This document shows positions 57,002 through 64,000 of a stretch of 64,000 nucleotides of DNA, piece by piece. A program made the translations under genes and the position numbers. The notes beneath the pieces were generated by a model. It ran no database searches. It saw only the letters and a program-made list of their open reading frames with translations, and was not told the origin of the DNA. Within the stretch, counting starts at the first letter, position 1; each line of letters opens with the position of its first letter. The DNA comes from VRUE01 sp963718775 (GTDB lineage: Bacteria > Actinomycetota > Thermoleophilia > Solirubrobacterales > 70-9), in NCBI GenBank assembly GCA_963718775.1, contig OY970377.1:1550001-1614000 (forward strand), read 5' to 3'.

Positions 57002-57042
57002 AAAACCCCGGCCGTCTGGACACTTGCTGCACACGGCCGGGG
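57002..57042 (-). terminator. Rho-independent terminator after the recF-DUF721 genes
   Basis: CCCCGGCCGT (57006-57015) and ACGGCCGGGG (57033-57042) form a 10-bp stem with a 17-nt loop; reading leftward the stem is followed at once by TTTT. It lies beyond the DUF721 stop and 24-28 bp before the gyrB start, so it separates the dnaA-dnaN-recF transcript from gyrB-gyrA. Confidence 0.75.
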
Positions 57043-57135
57043 CAGAAATGCAAGTTGACATAAGGATACCAGTTCGGGCACCCAGACAACCCCGGTTGTA
57101 GAAATAAAAGTCCTGCAAATCAGCCATAAATGAAA
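57043..57135. promoter_or_regulatory. AT-rich segment upstream of gyrB
   Basis: A 93-bp stretch markedly richer in A/T than its surroundings (TTGACATAAGG, GTAGAAATAAAAG) between DUF721 and the terminator. It may hold the leftward gyrB promoter, although the terminator then lies inside the leader, which would allow attenuation-like control. No gene. Confidence 0.35.
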
Positions 57136-57441
57136 TTACTTCTGGATGTCATCCACACGGAAGCGCAAACTCCGCGGCGCCTGCTCGCCGAGACGCTCTC
57201 GCAGCCGCTCCAGAAGCTGTCCTTGCATCAAATCCAACTCCTGGGCCCAGACGGAATCCGAGCAACTCACCTGCACCTCCCCACCCCGCTCGGAGACCGG
57301 CCTCGCGACCGCGGCAATGCGCTCTCCGACCACCCCATCCCAGGCCGCTTGAAGGGCCGCCAGCGGAGTCTTCGGGGCGGCCTGGCCCAGCGCCGCGCGC
57401 AACGCGCTCGACGCTGGGCGCGGGGCGCGGCGGCGGGTCAT
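57136..57441 (-). CDS. DUF721 protein (DciA-like)
   Basis: 101 residues with the DUF721 core: W-D-G-V-V-G-E-R-I-A-A-V-A-R-P-V and L-T/V-V-x-C-S-D-S-V-W-A-Q-E-L-D-L-M. Proteins of this family next to recF/gyrB in actinobacteria are related to DciA, a helicase operator that helps load DnaB. Start ATG 57441 overlaps the recF stop (ATGA). Role at replication initiation is inferred from family and place. Confidence 0.87.
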   Translation of the reverse strand: MTRRRAPRPASSALRAALGQAAPKTPLAALQAAWDGVVGERIAAVARPVSERGGEVQVSCSDSVWAQELDLMQGQLLERLRERLGEQAPRSLRFRVDDIQK

Positions 57442-58529
57442 GCGGCAGCGGCCTCGCTGATCGCGAGCGGCATTCGCAGCAGGCTCTCCTGCGCCGCGCT
57501 CGGCAGCGAGTCCTCCGCCGCCGCCGTGATCAACGCCTGACCGCCGGCGGCGAGTCGTTCGACCAGCCGCTCTCGCCGGCCAGGGTCGAGCTCGCTCATC
57601 ACGTCGTCGAGCAACAACAGCGGCGCCACCCGACGGGCCTCGAGCAGAACGTCGCGCTGGGCGAAGAGCAGAGCCAAGAGGGCGGCGCGTTGCTGGCCCT
57701 GTGAGCCGTAGCGACGCAGCGAACGACCCGCGGCGAGGACCTTCAGCTCATCGAGGTGCGGGCCCCAGGAGGTCCGGCCGAGGCGCAGATCGGCCTCACG
57801 GCGCTCGGCGAGGCCGGCGCAGATCTCCGCTGCCGAGCCGGCGGCGCGAGGCGCGTACTCGAGCGCCGCGCCACCGACGAGGCCCAGCTCTGCAGCCGCG
57901 TCGGCGAAGGGCCCGGCCAGCTCGGCGACCGCCTCCTCGCGGGCGGCGACCAGGCCGGCAGCGGCCTGGGCCAAAGTCGAGTCCCAGACGTCGAGCTCAC
58001 CGGGCGCGGAGCGGCCGGCGGCAAGTCGCGCAACCAGCGCGTTGCGCTGCGCAAGCGCCTGGCCAAAGCGCTGCCGCAGATCGGCGCGCGTGGGCCAGCG
58101 GGCGGCGATGAAGCGGTCGATATGGGCACGCCGTTCGGCCGGTGGGCCCTTTATCAGCGCCAGCCGGTCGGGCGAGAAGACGGCCACCGGAGGGCGGCTG
58201 CGGGCCAGGGTCCCTGGATCGGCCGGACTGCCGTCGAGAAGGTGCCGCCGCCCCTCGGCGCGACTCACCGACGCGAGCAGGCGAGCCTCGATCCCGTCGT
58301 CATCGCGGAGCGTCGCTTCCGCGCGGGCGAAGGAGCCACCGAAGGGGATCAGATCGCGTCGGTCGGAGGTGCGGAAGGAACGGCCGGTGAGCGCGAAGTA
58401 GAGCGCCTCAAGCAGGTTCGTCTTACCGATGCCGTTGGGACCGACGAGGCTGACGATCCCCGGCCCCAGCTCGATCCGCGCCTGCGCCAAGCTCCGCAGC
58501 GGACTCGCTTCGACGGCGGTGACCAGCAC
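57438..58529 (-). CDS. recF: DNA repair/replication ATPase RecF
   Basis: 363 residues. Walker A G-P-N-G-I-G-K-T-N-L-L-E-A-L; ABC signature Y-G-S-Q-G-Q-Q-R-A-A-L-L-A-L; Walker B L-L-L-L-D-D-V-M-S-E-L-D. SMC-like ATPase that loads RecA at gaps via RecR/RecO. 10 bp downstream of dnaN. N-terminus M-L-V-T-A-V-E-A-S-P-L-R-S-L is slightly diverged from the common 'LxxxxFRNY' but in place. Confidence 0.95.
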   Translation of the reverse strand: MLVTAVEASPLRSLAQARIELGPGIVSLVGPNGIGKTNLLEALYFALTGRSFRTSDRRDLIPFGGSFARAEATLRDDDGIEARLLASVSRAEGRRHLLDGSPADPGTLARSRPPVAVFSPDRLALIKGPPAERRAHIDRFIAARWPTRADLRQRFGQALAQRNALVARLAAGRSAPGELDVWDSTLAQAAAGLVAAREEAVAELAGPFADAAAELGLVGGAALEYAPRAAGSAAEICAGLAERREADLRLGRTSWGPHLDELKVLAAGRSLRRYGSQGQQRAALLALLFAQRDVLLEARRVAPLLLLDDVMSELDPGRRERLVERLAAGGQALITAAAEDSLPSAAQESLLRMPLAISEAAAA

Positions 58530-58539
58530 CGGCAGCTCC

Positions 58540-59646
58540 TCACACGTTGAGGCGGATCGGCATCACCAGGTAGCGGAAGTCTTCGTTGTCGACCGGCTGC
58601 AGCAGTCCCGGGCGCAACGGTGAGATCAGCCGCAGCACCACCTCGTCGCCCTCGACGCTTTCGATTCCCTCGCGGAGGAAGTCCGGGTTGAAGCCGATCT
58701 CCAGCGGCTCGCCCTCGAAAGCTGCTGGCATCGTCTCTTCCGCGTCGCCGACGTCGGGAGTCGAAGCGGCGATCGTCAACTCCCCCGGCGCAAAGGAGAG
58801 GCGCAGCGGCGCGTTGCGCTGGGCGAGCTGACTGACCCGCTTGGTGACGTCGAGCAACTCCGGTCGCGGCAGCCTTACGTCGTGCTCGTAGGACTCCGGC
58901 AGGAGCTGTCGAAAGTTGGGGAACTGGCCCTCGATCAGCCTCGTGTTGAGGACGATCTCCCCTGCCTTGAAAACCGCCTGGTTGCGGAGCAGCGAGACCG
59001 AGACCTGCTCGACGCCGTCGGCAGAGACGATCCGGCCCAGCTCGCGCAGCGCCTTAGCCGGGATGTTCGCCTCCAGCTCGCCGCCGATCTCGCTCTCGAG
59101 GCCGGTCCTCTTCACAGCCAGCCGGTAGGAGTCCGTGGCGACCATCGTCATCTCGGCGCCGCTGGCGCTGACGAGAACGCCGGTGAGCACCGGCCGCATG
59201 TCGTCGCGCGAAGCGGCACGAGCAACCAACTCAACCGTTGAGGCGAGCGCGGCAGCGGGGATCGTCAGCGGCTCGCCCTCCTCCTCCGGGAAGGTCGGGA
59301 AGTCCTCGCTGGGCAGGACGCGGAGGTGAAAGCTGGAGCCGCCGCTGCGGATCTCGACGTCGCGCTCCGCCTCGCGCAACTCGATCTCCACGACCGGGTC
59401 GCTGAGCGAGCGGGCGAGCTCGGCGACGAGGCGGCCGGGGAGGAGGACAGAGCCGGCACCGTCGGCCTCGGCAGTGAGCTTCGTCTTCAGGCCCATCTCG
59501 AGATCGGTCGCGCAAAGGCTGACCCCGGACTCCTCGGCAGTGACCAGGATCCCGGAGAGGGACTGGGTCGCGGCGCGGGTCGAGACAGCTCTGGAGACGA
59601 CCGAGAGCTTGGCGACCAGCTCATCGCGTTTGGTTGTCAGCTTCAA
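58540..59646 (-). CDS. dnaN: DNA polymerase III sliding clamp (beta)
   Basis: 368 residues from ATG 59646 (M-K-L-T-T-K-R-D-E-L). Three clamp domains; V-L-V-S-A-S-G-A-E-M-T-M-V-A-T-D-S-Y-R-L-A in domain 2 and the end D-F-R-Y-L-V-M-P-I-R-L are conserved landmarks of the hydrophobic cleft. The ring tethers polymerase to DNA. Follows dnaA with a 136-bp gap that may hold oriC. Confidence 0.95.
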   Translation of the reverse strand: MKLTTKRDELVAKLSVVSRAVSTRAATQSLSGILVTAEESGVSLCATDLEMGLKTKLTAEADGAGSVLLPGRLVAELARSLSDPVVEIELREAERDVEIRSGGSSFHLRVLPSEDFPTFPEEEGEPLTIPAAALASTVELVARAASRDDMRPVLTGVLVSASGAEMTMVATDSYRLAVKRTGLESEIGGELEANIPAKALRELGRIVSADGVEQVSVSLLRNQAVFKAGEIVLNTRLIEGQFPNFRQLLPESYEHDVRLPRPELLDVTKRVSQLAQRNAPLRLSFAPGELTIAASTPDVGDAEETMPAAFEGEPLEIGFNPDFLREGIESVEGDEVVLRLISPLRPGLLQPVDNEDFRYLVMPIRLNV

Positions 59647-59782
59647 TTGATCAATGCCTTCTTAAGTTGGATTAGTGCTTGTGGAAAAGCGCGAAATAGC
59701 CACCTATGCCGCTTCGCAGCGCGCTTACTGAGCTGTGGAGGGGGCTGTGGGAAGTCATGGATTCTTACAGTGCCGTCGGCCG
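59647..59782. other. Candidate replication origin (oriC) between dnaA and dnaN
   Basis: The 136-bp gap has an AT-rich left part (59641-59675, with TTGATCAA and CTTAAG) followed by CCACA-type sites read on the minus strand: TTTTCCACA (59680-59688, one change from TTATCCACA), CCCTCCACA (59734-59742), CTTCCCACA (59746-59754), and further CCACA words just inside dnaA. Actinobacterial origins usually lie in this gap. It is short for an origin, so additional boxes may lie elsewhere. Confidence 0.45.
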
Positions 59783-61111
59783 TCAGGCGGAGGCTGTGGG
59801 CGGAATGTGGATTGCCGCGCGGAGCTTCTCGACCCGCGCCGCCAGCGCTGCATCCTCCCCGAAGCGGGCTTCGGCCCGGCGTATCGAGTTGAGCACGGTG
59901 GAGTGATCGCGGCCGCCGTAGAGGCGACCGATCTGAGGTAGCGAGAGGTCGGTGAGCTCGCGGGTGAGGTAGATCGCGACTTGCCGGGCGCGCAGCGGAT
60001 TGGCTGCCCGCGTGGCGCCGATCAGCTCGGCCCGAGAGATGCCGAAGGCGCTCGAGACGCGCTGCTGGATCTCCTCGACCGGCGATGATTCGGAAGAGCG
60101 CGAGCGTTGGGGGATCACGGCGTCGATCAGCTCCGGGCTGAGTGGCTTGGCGGTCAGCGAGGCGTGGGCGAGCACGCGGGTGAGAGCGCCGTGGAGCTGA
60201 CGCACGTTGACGTCGCTTCGCCGCGCCAGCTCGGTGAGCACGTCGCCCTCGGTGTCGACACCGGCCTCGCGAACGAGACGACGCAGGACAGTGAGGCGGG
60301 TAGCCAAATTGGGCGGCTCGACAGCGACGGTCAGACCCCACTCAAAGCGGTCACGCAGGCGCGACTCGAGCGTCGAAAGCTCGCTGGGGATGCGGTCGGC
60401 GGAGAGGACGAGCTGACTGCCGCCTTCATAGAGCGCGTTGAAGGTGTGGAAGAACTCGTCCTCGGTGTGCCGCTTGCCCTCGAGGAACTGCACGTCGTCG
60501 ACGAGCAGGACGTCGAGGTCCCGGTAGCGTCGCTTGAACTCCTCGGCGCCGGCAGTCCTCAGCGCGGTGACGAACTCGTTGGTGAAGCACTCGGCGGTCG
60601 TGTAGCGAACGTTCAGGCCCGCCGCGCAGGCGTCGAGGTAGTTGGCGATCGCGACGAGCAGGTGAGTCTTGCCGAGGCCAGGTGGACCGTGGAGGAAGAG
60701 CGGGTTGTAGGCCTCCGAGGGCGCCTCGGCGACGGCAAGCGCCGCCGCGTGGGCCACTCGGTTGCCGTCGCCGATCACGAAGCGGTCGAAGCTGTAGTTG
60801 ACGTTGAGGTCGAGCCCGGGATCGCAGTCGCGGTCGAGCTTGGCGCCGCCGCCTGCCTCAACGAAGCCGACAGCGCTCAGCTCGGACCCGGCCGCTGACA
60901 GCGCCTCGCGAATCAGCCCCGAGTAGCGCCGCTCGGCCCAGGCGCGGATCCCGTCCGGAGCGGAGAGGTAGAGGACACCGGCCTCCGCGCCGACGACCTT
61001 CAGCGGCTCTAGCCAGAGCTGGAAAGTGGATGCGGGGACTGACGCGTGCAGACGGGTCTGCACGTCGCGCCAGAGAGAGTCGAGGTCGTGTTTCGCCACT
61101 TCATCGTGCAC
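59783..61111 (-). CDS. dnaA: Chromosomal replication initiator DnaA
   Basis: About 442 residues. Domain I (L-W-R-D-V-Q-T-R-L), very short linker, AAA+ domain (N-P-L-F-L-H-G-P-P-G-L-G-K-T-H-L; L-L-V-D-D-V-Q-F), and domain IV with the box-binding signature G-G-R-D-H-S-T-V-L-N-S-I-R. GTG 61111 is chosen because upstream translation is low-complexity Arg/Ala/Pro; GTG 61099 is also possible. The linker domain II is nearly absent, shorter than in Streptomyces. Divergent from rpmH. Confidence 0.95.
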   Translation of the reverse strand: MHDEVAKHDLDSLWRDVQTRLHASVPASTFQLWLEPLKVVGAEAGVLYLSAPDGIRAWAERRYSGLIREALSAAGSELSAVGFVEAGGGAKLDRDCDPGLDLNVNYSFDRFVIGDGNRVAHAAALAVAEAPSEAYNPLFLHGPPGLGKTHLLVAIANYLDACAAGLNVRYTTAECFTNEFVTALRTAGAEEFKRRYRDLDVLLVDDVQFLEGKRHTEDEFFHTFNALYEGGSQLVLSADRIPSELSTLESRLRDRFEWGLTVAVEPPNLATRLTVLRRLVREAGVDTEGDVLTELARRSDVNVRQLHGALTRVLAHASLTAKPLSPELIDAVIPQRSRSSESSPVEEIQQRVSSAFGISRAELIGATRAANPLRARQVAIYLTRELTDLSLPQIGRLYGGRDHSTVLNSIRRAEARFGEDAALAARVEKLRAAIHIPPTASA

Positions 61112-61231
61112 CGGCGGCCGACCATAGCGGCGGGCGGGTGGAGCAAAATCGAGGCCCCCGCAAATCCCGAGGAAAGCTTCTGACCCCGCGTCGGCCACGG
61201 ATGCAACCGCGTCCGTATACTGCGACGCCGA

Positions 61232-61366
61232 ATGAAGAGGACTTATCAGCCGAAGAAGCGGAAGCGGGCGAAGACGCACGGGTTCCGGGCGCGGATGAGC
61301 ACGCGCGGGGGCCGGGCGATTCTCAAGCGCCGCCGCCGCAAAGGCCGCAAGCGCCTGACTCCCTAG
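61232..61366 (+). CDS. rpmH: Ribosomal protein bL34
   Basis: 44 residues: M-K-R-T-Y-Q-P-K-K-R-K-R-A-K-T-H-G-F, then R-A-R-M-S-T-R-G-G-R-A-I-L and a basic tail ending K-R-L-T-P. A complete bL34 with the usual signature. Its stop codon touches the rnpA start without a gap. Confidence 0.97.
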   Translation: MKRTYQPKKRKRAKTHGFRARMSTRGGRAILKRRRRKGRKRLTP

Positions 61367-61738
61367 ATGGCGGCGCAACGACGTCGCCGCCTTTCACGTA
61401 GCGGCGAGTTCGACCGCGTCTACCGCGATGGATCATCACATGCGACCCGCTACCTCGTTCTCTACAGCTTTCCCCGCAAGAGCGAGGAGGCGGAAGAGGT
61501 GAGGCTGGGTGTTTCGGTGAGCCGCAAGGTCGGCGGAGCGGTCGACCGCAACCGGGTCAAGCGGGTGCTACGCGAGACTTTTTGGGGTCTTTCCGACCAA
61601 CTCCCGGCTGCCCACGACTTCGTCCTCGTCGCTCGCCCTGAGATTGGCGAGCTGATCGAGCGCGACGGCAGCAGCGGCGTGCGGGCCAGCCTCGAGGAGG
61701 CCATCGCAGCCGCTTCCGGCGGAAAGCGTTCCACGTGA
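61367..61738 (+). CDS. rnpA: Ribonuclease P protein component
   Basis: 123 residues. F-D-R-V-Y-R-D-G and R-L-G-V-S-V-S-R-K-V-G-G-A-V-D-R-N-R-V-K-R-V-L-R-E (the RNR motif) identify the RNase P protein, which binds precursor tRNA leaders. Overlaps yidD by GTGA. Confidence 0.96.
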   Translation: MAAQRRRRLSRSGEFDRVYRDGSSHATRYLVLYSFPRKSEEAEEVRLGVSVSRKVGGAVDRNRVKRVLRETFWGLSDQLPAAHDFVLVARPEIGELIERDGSSGVRASLEEAIAAASGGKRST

Positions 61739-62007
61739 AACGGTTGTTGCTGGCCATCGTCGGCGCCTACCAGCGCTGGATTTCACCGGCCAGGCCTCGT
61801 CGCTGCCGTTATGAGCCGAGCTGCTCGACCTACGCTGCCGAAGCACTGAGCCGTTTCGGCGCCGCGCGGGGCACCCTGCTCGCCACCTGGCGCGTGCTGC
61901 GCTGCAACCCCTTCAGCCACGGCGGTTTCGACCCCGTGCCGGAGCGCTTCACGCTCAAGGTTGGGCCGGTCGATCCCGCTGTGCATCACGGTGAGGCGCA
62001 TTCGTGA
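61735..62007 (+). CDS. yidD: YidD membrane protein insertion factor
   Basis: 90 residues: Y-Q-R-W-I-S-P, C-R-Y-E-P-S-C-S-T-Y-A-A-E-A-L, R-V-L-R-C-N-P-F-S-H-G-G-F-D-P-V-P. Complete YidD with three conserved Cys. An amphipathic inner-membrane protein that aids YidC. Overlaps yidC by 4 bp. Confidence 0.95.
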   Translation: MKRLLLAIVGAYQRWISPARPRRCRYEPSCSTYAAEALSRFGAARGTLLATWRVLRCNPFSHGGFDPVPERFTLKVGPVDPAVHHGEAHS

Positions 62008-62756
62008 TTCCGGCCGCAAACATCCTGCAGCCGCTGATCGACGTCGCCAACTCGGTCCTCCAGTTCTTCCACGACAGCGCCGGCCTCAGCTGGGGAATGT
62101 CGATCATCGCCCTCACCGTCTGCACTCGGGCGCTGCTGATTCCGCTCACCTACAAACAGTTGAAGGGGATGCGGGCGCTGCAGGCGCTGCAGCCGCAGAT
62201 CAAAGAGATCCAGGCCAAATACAAAAACGACAAACAGCGCATGCAGCAGGAGATGATGCGCTTTTACCAGGAGAACAAGGTCAACCCCTTTGCCTCCTGC
62301 ATCCCGCTCCTGGCGCAGCTTCCGGTCTTCATCACCCTCTTCTACGTGCTGCGCCACGAGCTGCCCGCCGACATCGGCTGCGAAGCCGGGCACTGCGGCA
62401 GCGAAGCATCCTTCCTCTTCATCTCCGACCTGACCGCGAAGGCCGCGGGCGGAGAACTGATCGCCCTGCTGATCCTCTATATCGGCACCCAGCTGATCTC
62501 AGGCCTGGTGATGTCGGTGACCGCCGACAAAAGCCAGCGGCTGATGATGATGGTCCTGCCCTTCATCTTCGTGCCCTTCGTGATCGGCTTCCCGGCCGGC
62601 CTGGTGCTCTACTGGATTACGACCAACGTCTGGACGATCGGCCAGCAGTACACGATCCAGAGGCTGATTCCGGCGCCGGTCATGGCTACGCCGGCGGAGG
62701 TCAAGGCTGCCAAGCCGCCGCCGCCTTCGCCTAGGAAGAAGAAGAAGCGGCGATAG
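62004..62756 (+). CDS. yidC: Membrane protein insertase YidC/Oxa1
   Basis: 250 residues from GTG 62004, the short Gram-positive type without a periplasmic domain. W-G-M-S-I-I-A-L-T-V-C-T-R-A-L-L-I-P-L-T (helix 1 with the groove Arg), M-R-A-L-Q-A-L-Q-P-Q-I-K-E-I-Q-A-K-Y coiled coil, N-P-F-A-S-C-I-P-L-L-A-Q-L-P-V-F, and a basic C-tail (P-R-K-K-K-K-R-R) for ribosome contact. Element R3 starts 6 bp after the stop. Confidence 0.95.
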   Translation: MIPAANILQPLIDVANSVLQFFHDSAGLSWGMSIIALTVCTRALLIPLTYKQLKGMRALQALQPQIKEIQAKYKNDKQRMQQEMMRFYQENKVNPFASCIPLLAQLPVFITLFYVLRHELPADIGCEAGHCGSEASFLFISDLTAKAAGGELIALLILYIGTQLISGLVMSVTADKSQRLMMMVLPFIFVPFVIGFPAGLVLYWITTNVWTIGQQYTIQRLIPAPVMATPAEVKAAKPPPPSPRKKKKRR

Positions 62757-62762
62757 GGAGGT

Positions 62763-62870
62763 TGGGTCGGGTGCCCCTCTCGGCTCAACTTTTTCGATAG
62801 GCGGGGATTGCTGGCGCCCGCAAGGGGAGCCGCGAAAAAGTACAAGCCGCCGGGAGGAGTACCCGACCCA
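62763..62870. repeat. Element R3: diverged copy between yidC and jag
   Basis: Outer 10-bp arms are perfect (TGGGTCGGGT 62763-62772 with 62861-62870) and continue for about 12 more pairs with one mismatch and two wobbles. The core has TCAACTTTTTCG and CGCGAAAAAGTACAAG, and the spacer TTGCTGGCGCCCG matches R1/R2. It lacks the GACGTTTC segment. 23 bp upstream of jag. Confidence 0.8.
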
Positions 62871-62893
62871 GCCCCTGACTCCGTAGCTGGAAT

Positions 62894-63391
62894 ATGGTGC
62901 AGGGCGTGAGCGACGACGAGACGAATTGGCCAGACGCCCCCGCCGACCGAGTGCAGGAGCTGGTCGAGGGGGTTCTAGATGAGCTCGATCTCGACGGGGA
63001 CGTTGAGATCTCTGAGGAGGACGACAGGATCGTTGCTTCGGTTGTCGGAGACGACGACTACGGGTTGTTGATCGGTAAACGAGGGCAGACCATCGATGCC
63101 TTGCAGCTTTTGGCTTACCAGGCGGCTTTCAGGGGGCTGAGGGAGCGGAAACGGGTCGTTGTCGATGCGGCGGGATATCGGGAGCGGCGTCGGGAGACGC
63201 TTGTCTCTCGGGCGGATCGGGCCGCTGAGCAAGCCTTGAGCAACAACGACTCGGTGGAGATGGACCCGATGAGCGCGCAGGAGCGGCGGGTCGTGCACGA
63301 GCACTTGAAGGAGCGGGCGGGGGTCGAGACTTACAGCGAAGGTGACGAGCCGCGTCGGTGCGTGGTCGTGGCGCCGCTTGTGGCTGAGTAG
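62894..63391 (+). CDS. jag: Jag/KhpB: KH-R3H RNA-binding protein
   Basis: 165 residues. KH domain with the G-x-x-G loop in L-L-I-G-K-R-G-Q-T-I-D-A-L-Q, then R3H (M-S-A-Q-E-R-R-V-V-H-E-H-L). No N-terminal Jag_N domain, so it is the short actinobacterial form. Likely binds RNA with KhpA. GTG 62906 is an alternative start. It is bracketed by R3 and R4. Confidence 0.93.
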   Translation: MVQGVSDDETNWPDAPADRVQELVEGVLDELDLDGDVEISEEDDRIVASVVGDDDYGLLIGKRGQTIDALQLLAYQAAFRGLRERKRVVVDAAGYRERRRETLVSRADRAAEQALSNNDSVEMDPMSAQERRVVHEHLKERAGVETYSEGDEPRRCVVVAPLVAE

Positions 63392-63504
63392 AGAAGGCGG
63401 CTCGGCAGGGGTTTCGCTTAACTTTTTCGAGCCGCGTCCTGATTGGGACCATGGCTGCTGACGAAAAAGTACAAGACGCTTCACCCCTGCCGAGCCGCCT
63501 TCTC
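63391..63504. repeat. Element R4: 21-bp perfect arms, overlaps jag stop and rsmG start
   Basis: Arms 63391-63411 and 63484-63504 are exact complements (left begins GAGAAGGCGGCTCGG). The core has CTTAACTTTTTCGAG and CGAAAAAGTACAAGACG exactly as in R1/R2, but the spacer differs and contains the ATG of rsmG (63451). The left arm starts at the final G of the jag stop; the right arm is coding for rsmG. Confidence 0.88.
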
Positions 63505-64000
63505 GACGAGGCGCAGAGGGGCGCGATCACGCGGGTTCTTGAGCTTTTGGCGACGGAGCGAGCGTCGGTCAGCTCTGTGACCGAGTCCGATCGTGCTTGG
63601 AAGGTCCACGTCGCGGACAGCCTCTCGGGGCTCGAGTTCGATGCTCTGCGCGAAGCGACGACTATCGCTGATATTGGCTCTGGGGCGGGGTTTCCTGGCC
63701 TTGTGCTTGCTGTTGCGCTGCCGGGGGCGAGAGTCGATTTGATCGAGTCGGTGGGTCGCAAGTGCGACTTCATTCGCCGTGCTATCGACGCTGCCGGAAT
63801 CGCCAACGCCCGTGTGATCAACGCCCGCTCGGAGGAGCTGGCGTCGGCAGAGGGGCGCGAGGCATATGCAGCGGTGACCGCCCGGGCGGTCGGGCGGCTC
63901 TCGACGCTGGCGGAGCTGGCCTCGCCGCTGCTTGTCGACAACGGCGTGCTCGTCGCCTGGAAGGGGAAGCGCGATCCCGAGGAGGAGCAACAACTCGCCA
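63451..64000 (+). CDS. rsmG: 16S rRNA (guanine-N7) methyltransferase G, 5' part
   Basis: 183 codons to the window edge. S-V-S-S-V-T, H-V-A-D-S-L, I-A-D-I-G-S-G-A-G-F-P-G-L-V-L-A (SAM site), L-I-E-S-V-G-R-K-C-D-F, A-R-A-V-G-R-L-S-T-L, A-W-K-G-K. It methylates G527 of 16S rRNA. The only ATG giving a full N-terminus is 63451, inside element R4, so residues 1-18 (M-A-A-D-E-K-V-Q-D-A-S-P-L-P-S) are encoded by the repeat. A TTG further on would leave almost no N-terminal helix. Confidence 0.92.
   Translation, partial: MAADEKVQDASPLPSRLLDEAQRGAITRVLELLATERASVSSVTESDRAWKVHVADSLSGLEFDALREATTIADIGSGAGFPGLVLAVALPGARVDLIESVGRKCDFIRRAIDAAGIANARVINARSEELASAEGREAYAAVTARAVGRLSTLAELASPLLVDNGVLVAWKGKRDPEEEQQLA

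Noticed and set aside
61112..61231. oriC in the dnaA-rpmH gap
   Set aside because: The 120 bp contain no recognisable DnaA-box cluster and no AT-rich block; the dnaA-dnaN gap is the better candidate.
61112..61378. An 89-residue N-terminal extension of DnaA
   Set aside because: Translation is Arg/Ala/Pro-rich and overlaps rpmH on the opposite strand; DnaA domain I begins right after GTG 61111.

Overview
The window is GC-rich DNA from an actinobacterium, most likely class Thermoleophilia (Solirubrobacterales-like). Three things point there: the gene order around dnaA, the actinobacterial kinase/FHA/phosphatase/RodA/PBP wall cluster, and a set of secreted NHL, collagen-like and 'K-I-x-x-x-A-V-T' repeat proteins of a style I associate with that group. 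The taxonomic call is inference from gene content; no rRNA or tRNA gene is visible.

Layout. 0-0.4 kb: a VapBC-type toxin-antitoxin pair cut by the left edge. 0.4-11.2 kb: a leftward run of five secreted proteins with a TetR regulator at its end. 11.4-18.5 kb: eight more TetR-family genes on both strands, interrupted only by a nucleotide-sugar dehydrogenase. 18.6-24.5 kb: crotonase, sugar MFS transporter, MetF, a DUF3105 membrane protein and two acyltransferases. 24.5-34.7 kb: a surface-polysaccharide locus (initiating sugar transferase, three glycosyltransferases, flippase, O-antigen-ligase-like polymerase, LytR_C protein, FlaA1/CapD-like dehydratase). 34.8-38.7 kb: DedA, UppP, a Fic protein and PurM. 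38.8-49.5 kb: the signalling and cell-wall cluster (three Ser/Thr kinases, Ddl, class B PBP, RodA/FtsW, PP2C phosphatase, FhaB, FhaA). 49.5-52 kb: a membrane protein, PheA and an HNH nuclease. 52-64 kb: the replication-origin region: gyrA, gyrB, DUF721, recF, dnaN, dnaA leftward, and rpmH, rnpA, yidD, yidC, jag, rsmG rightward. A candidate oriC lies between dnaA and dnaN.

The most unusual signal is not a gene. Two families of palindromic elements have a conserved centre but long, perfectly paired outer arms that differ in every copy. Family R (18490-18600, 28340-28458, 62763-62870, 63391-63504, and a diverged copy at 31040-31163) has a TTTTTCG...CGAAAAA core inside 19-31 bp arms. Family H (23634-23681, 24486-24534, 26246-26292) has 17-18 bp arms around a 12-13 nt loop of consensus CACC-NNN-GAG. 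Most copies sit immediately after stop codons; two lie inside coding sequences; one supplies the start codon of rsmG.

Many genes between about 11.4-26 kb and 49.5-56 kb are broken by single-base frameshifts, including essential gyrA and gyrB. I treat these as consensus errors and give merged coordinates; the breaks are named in each entry.
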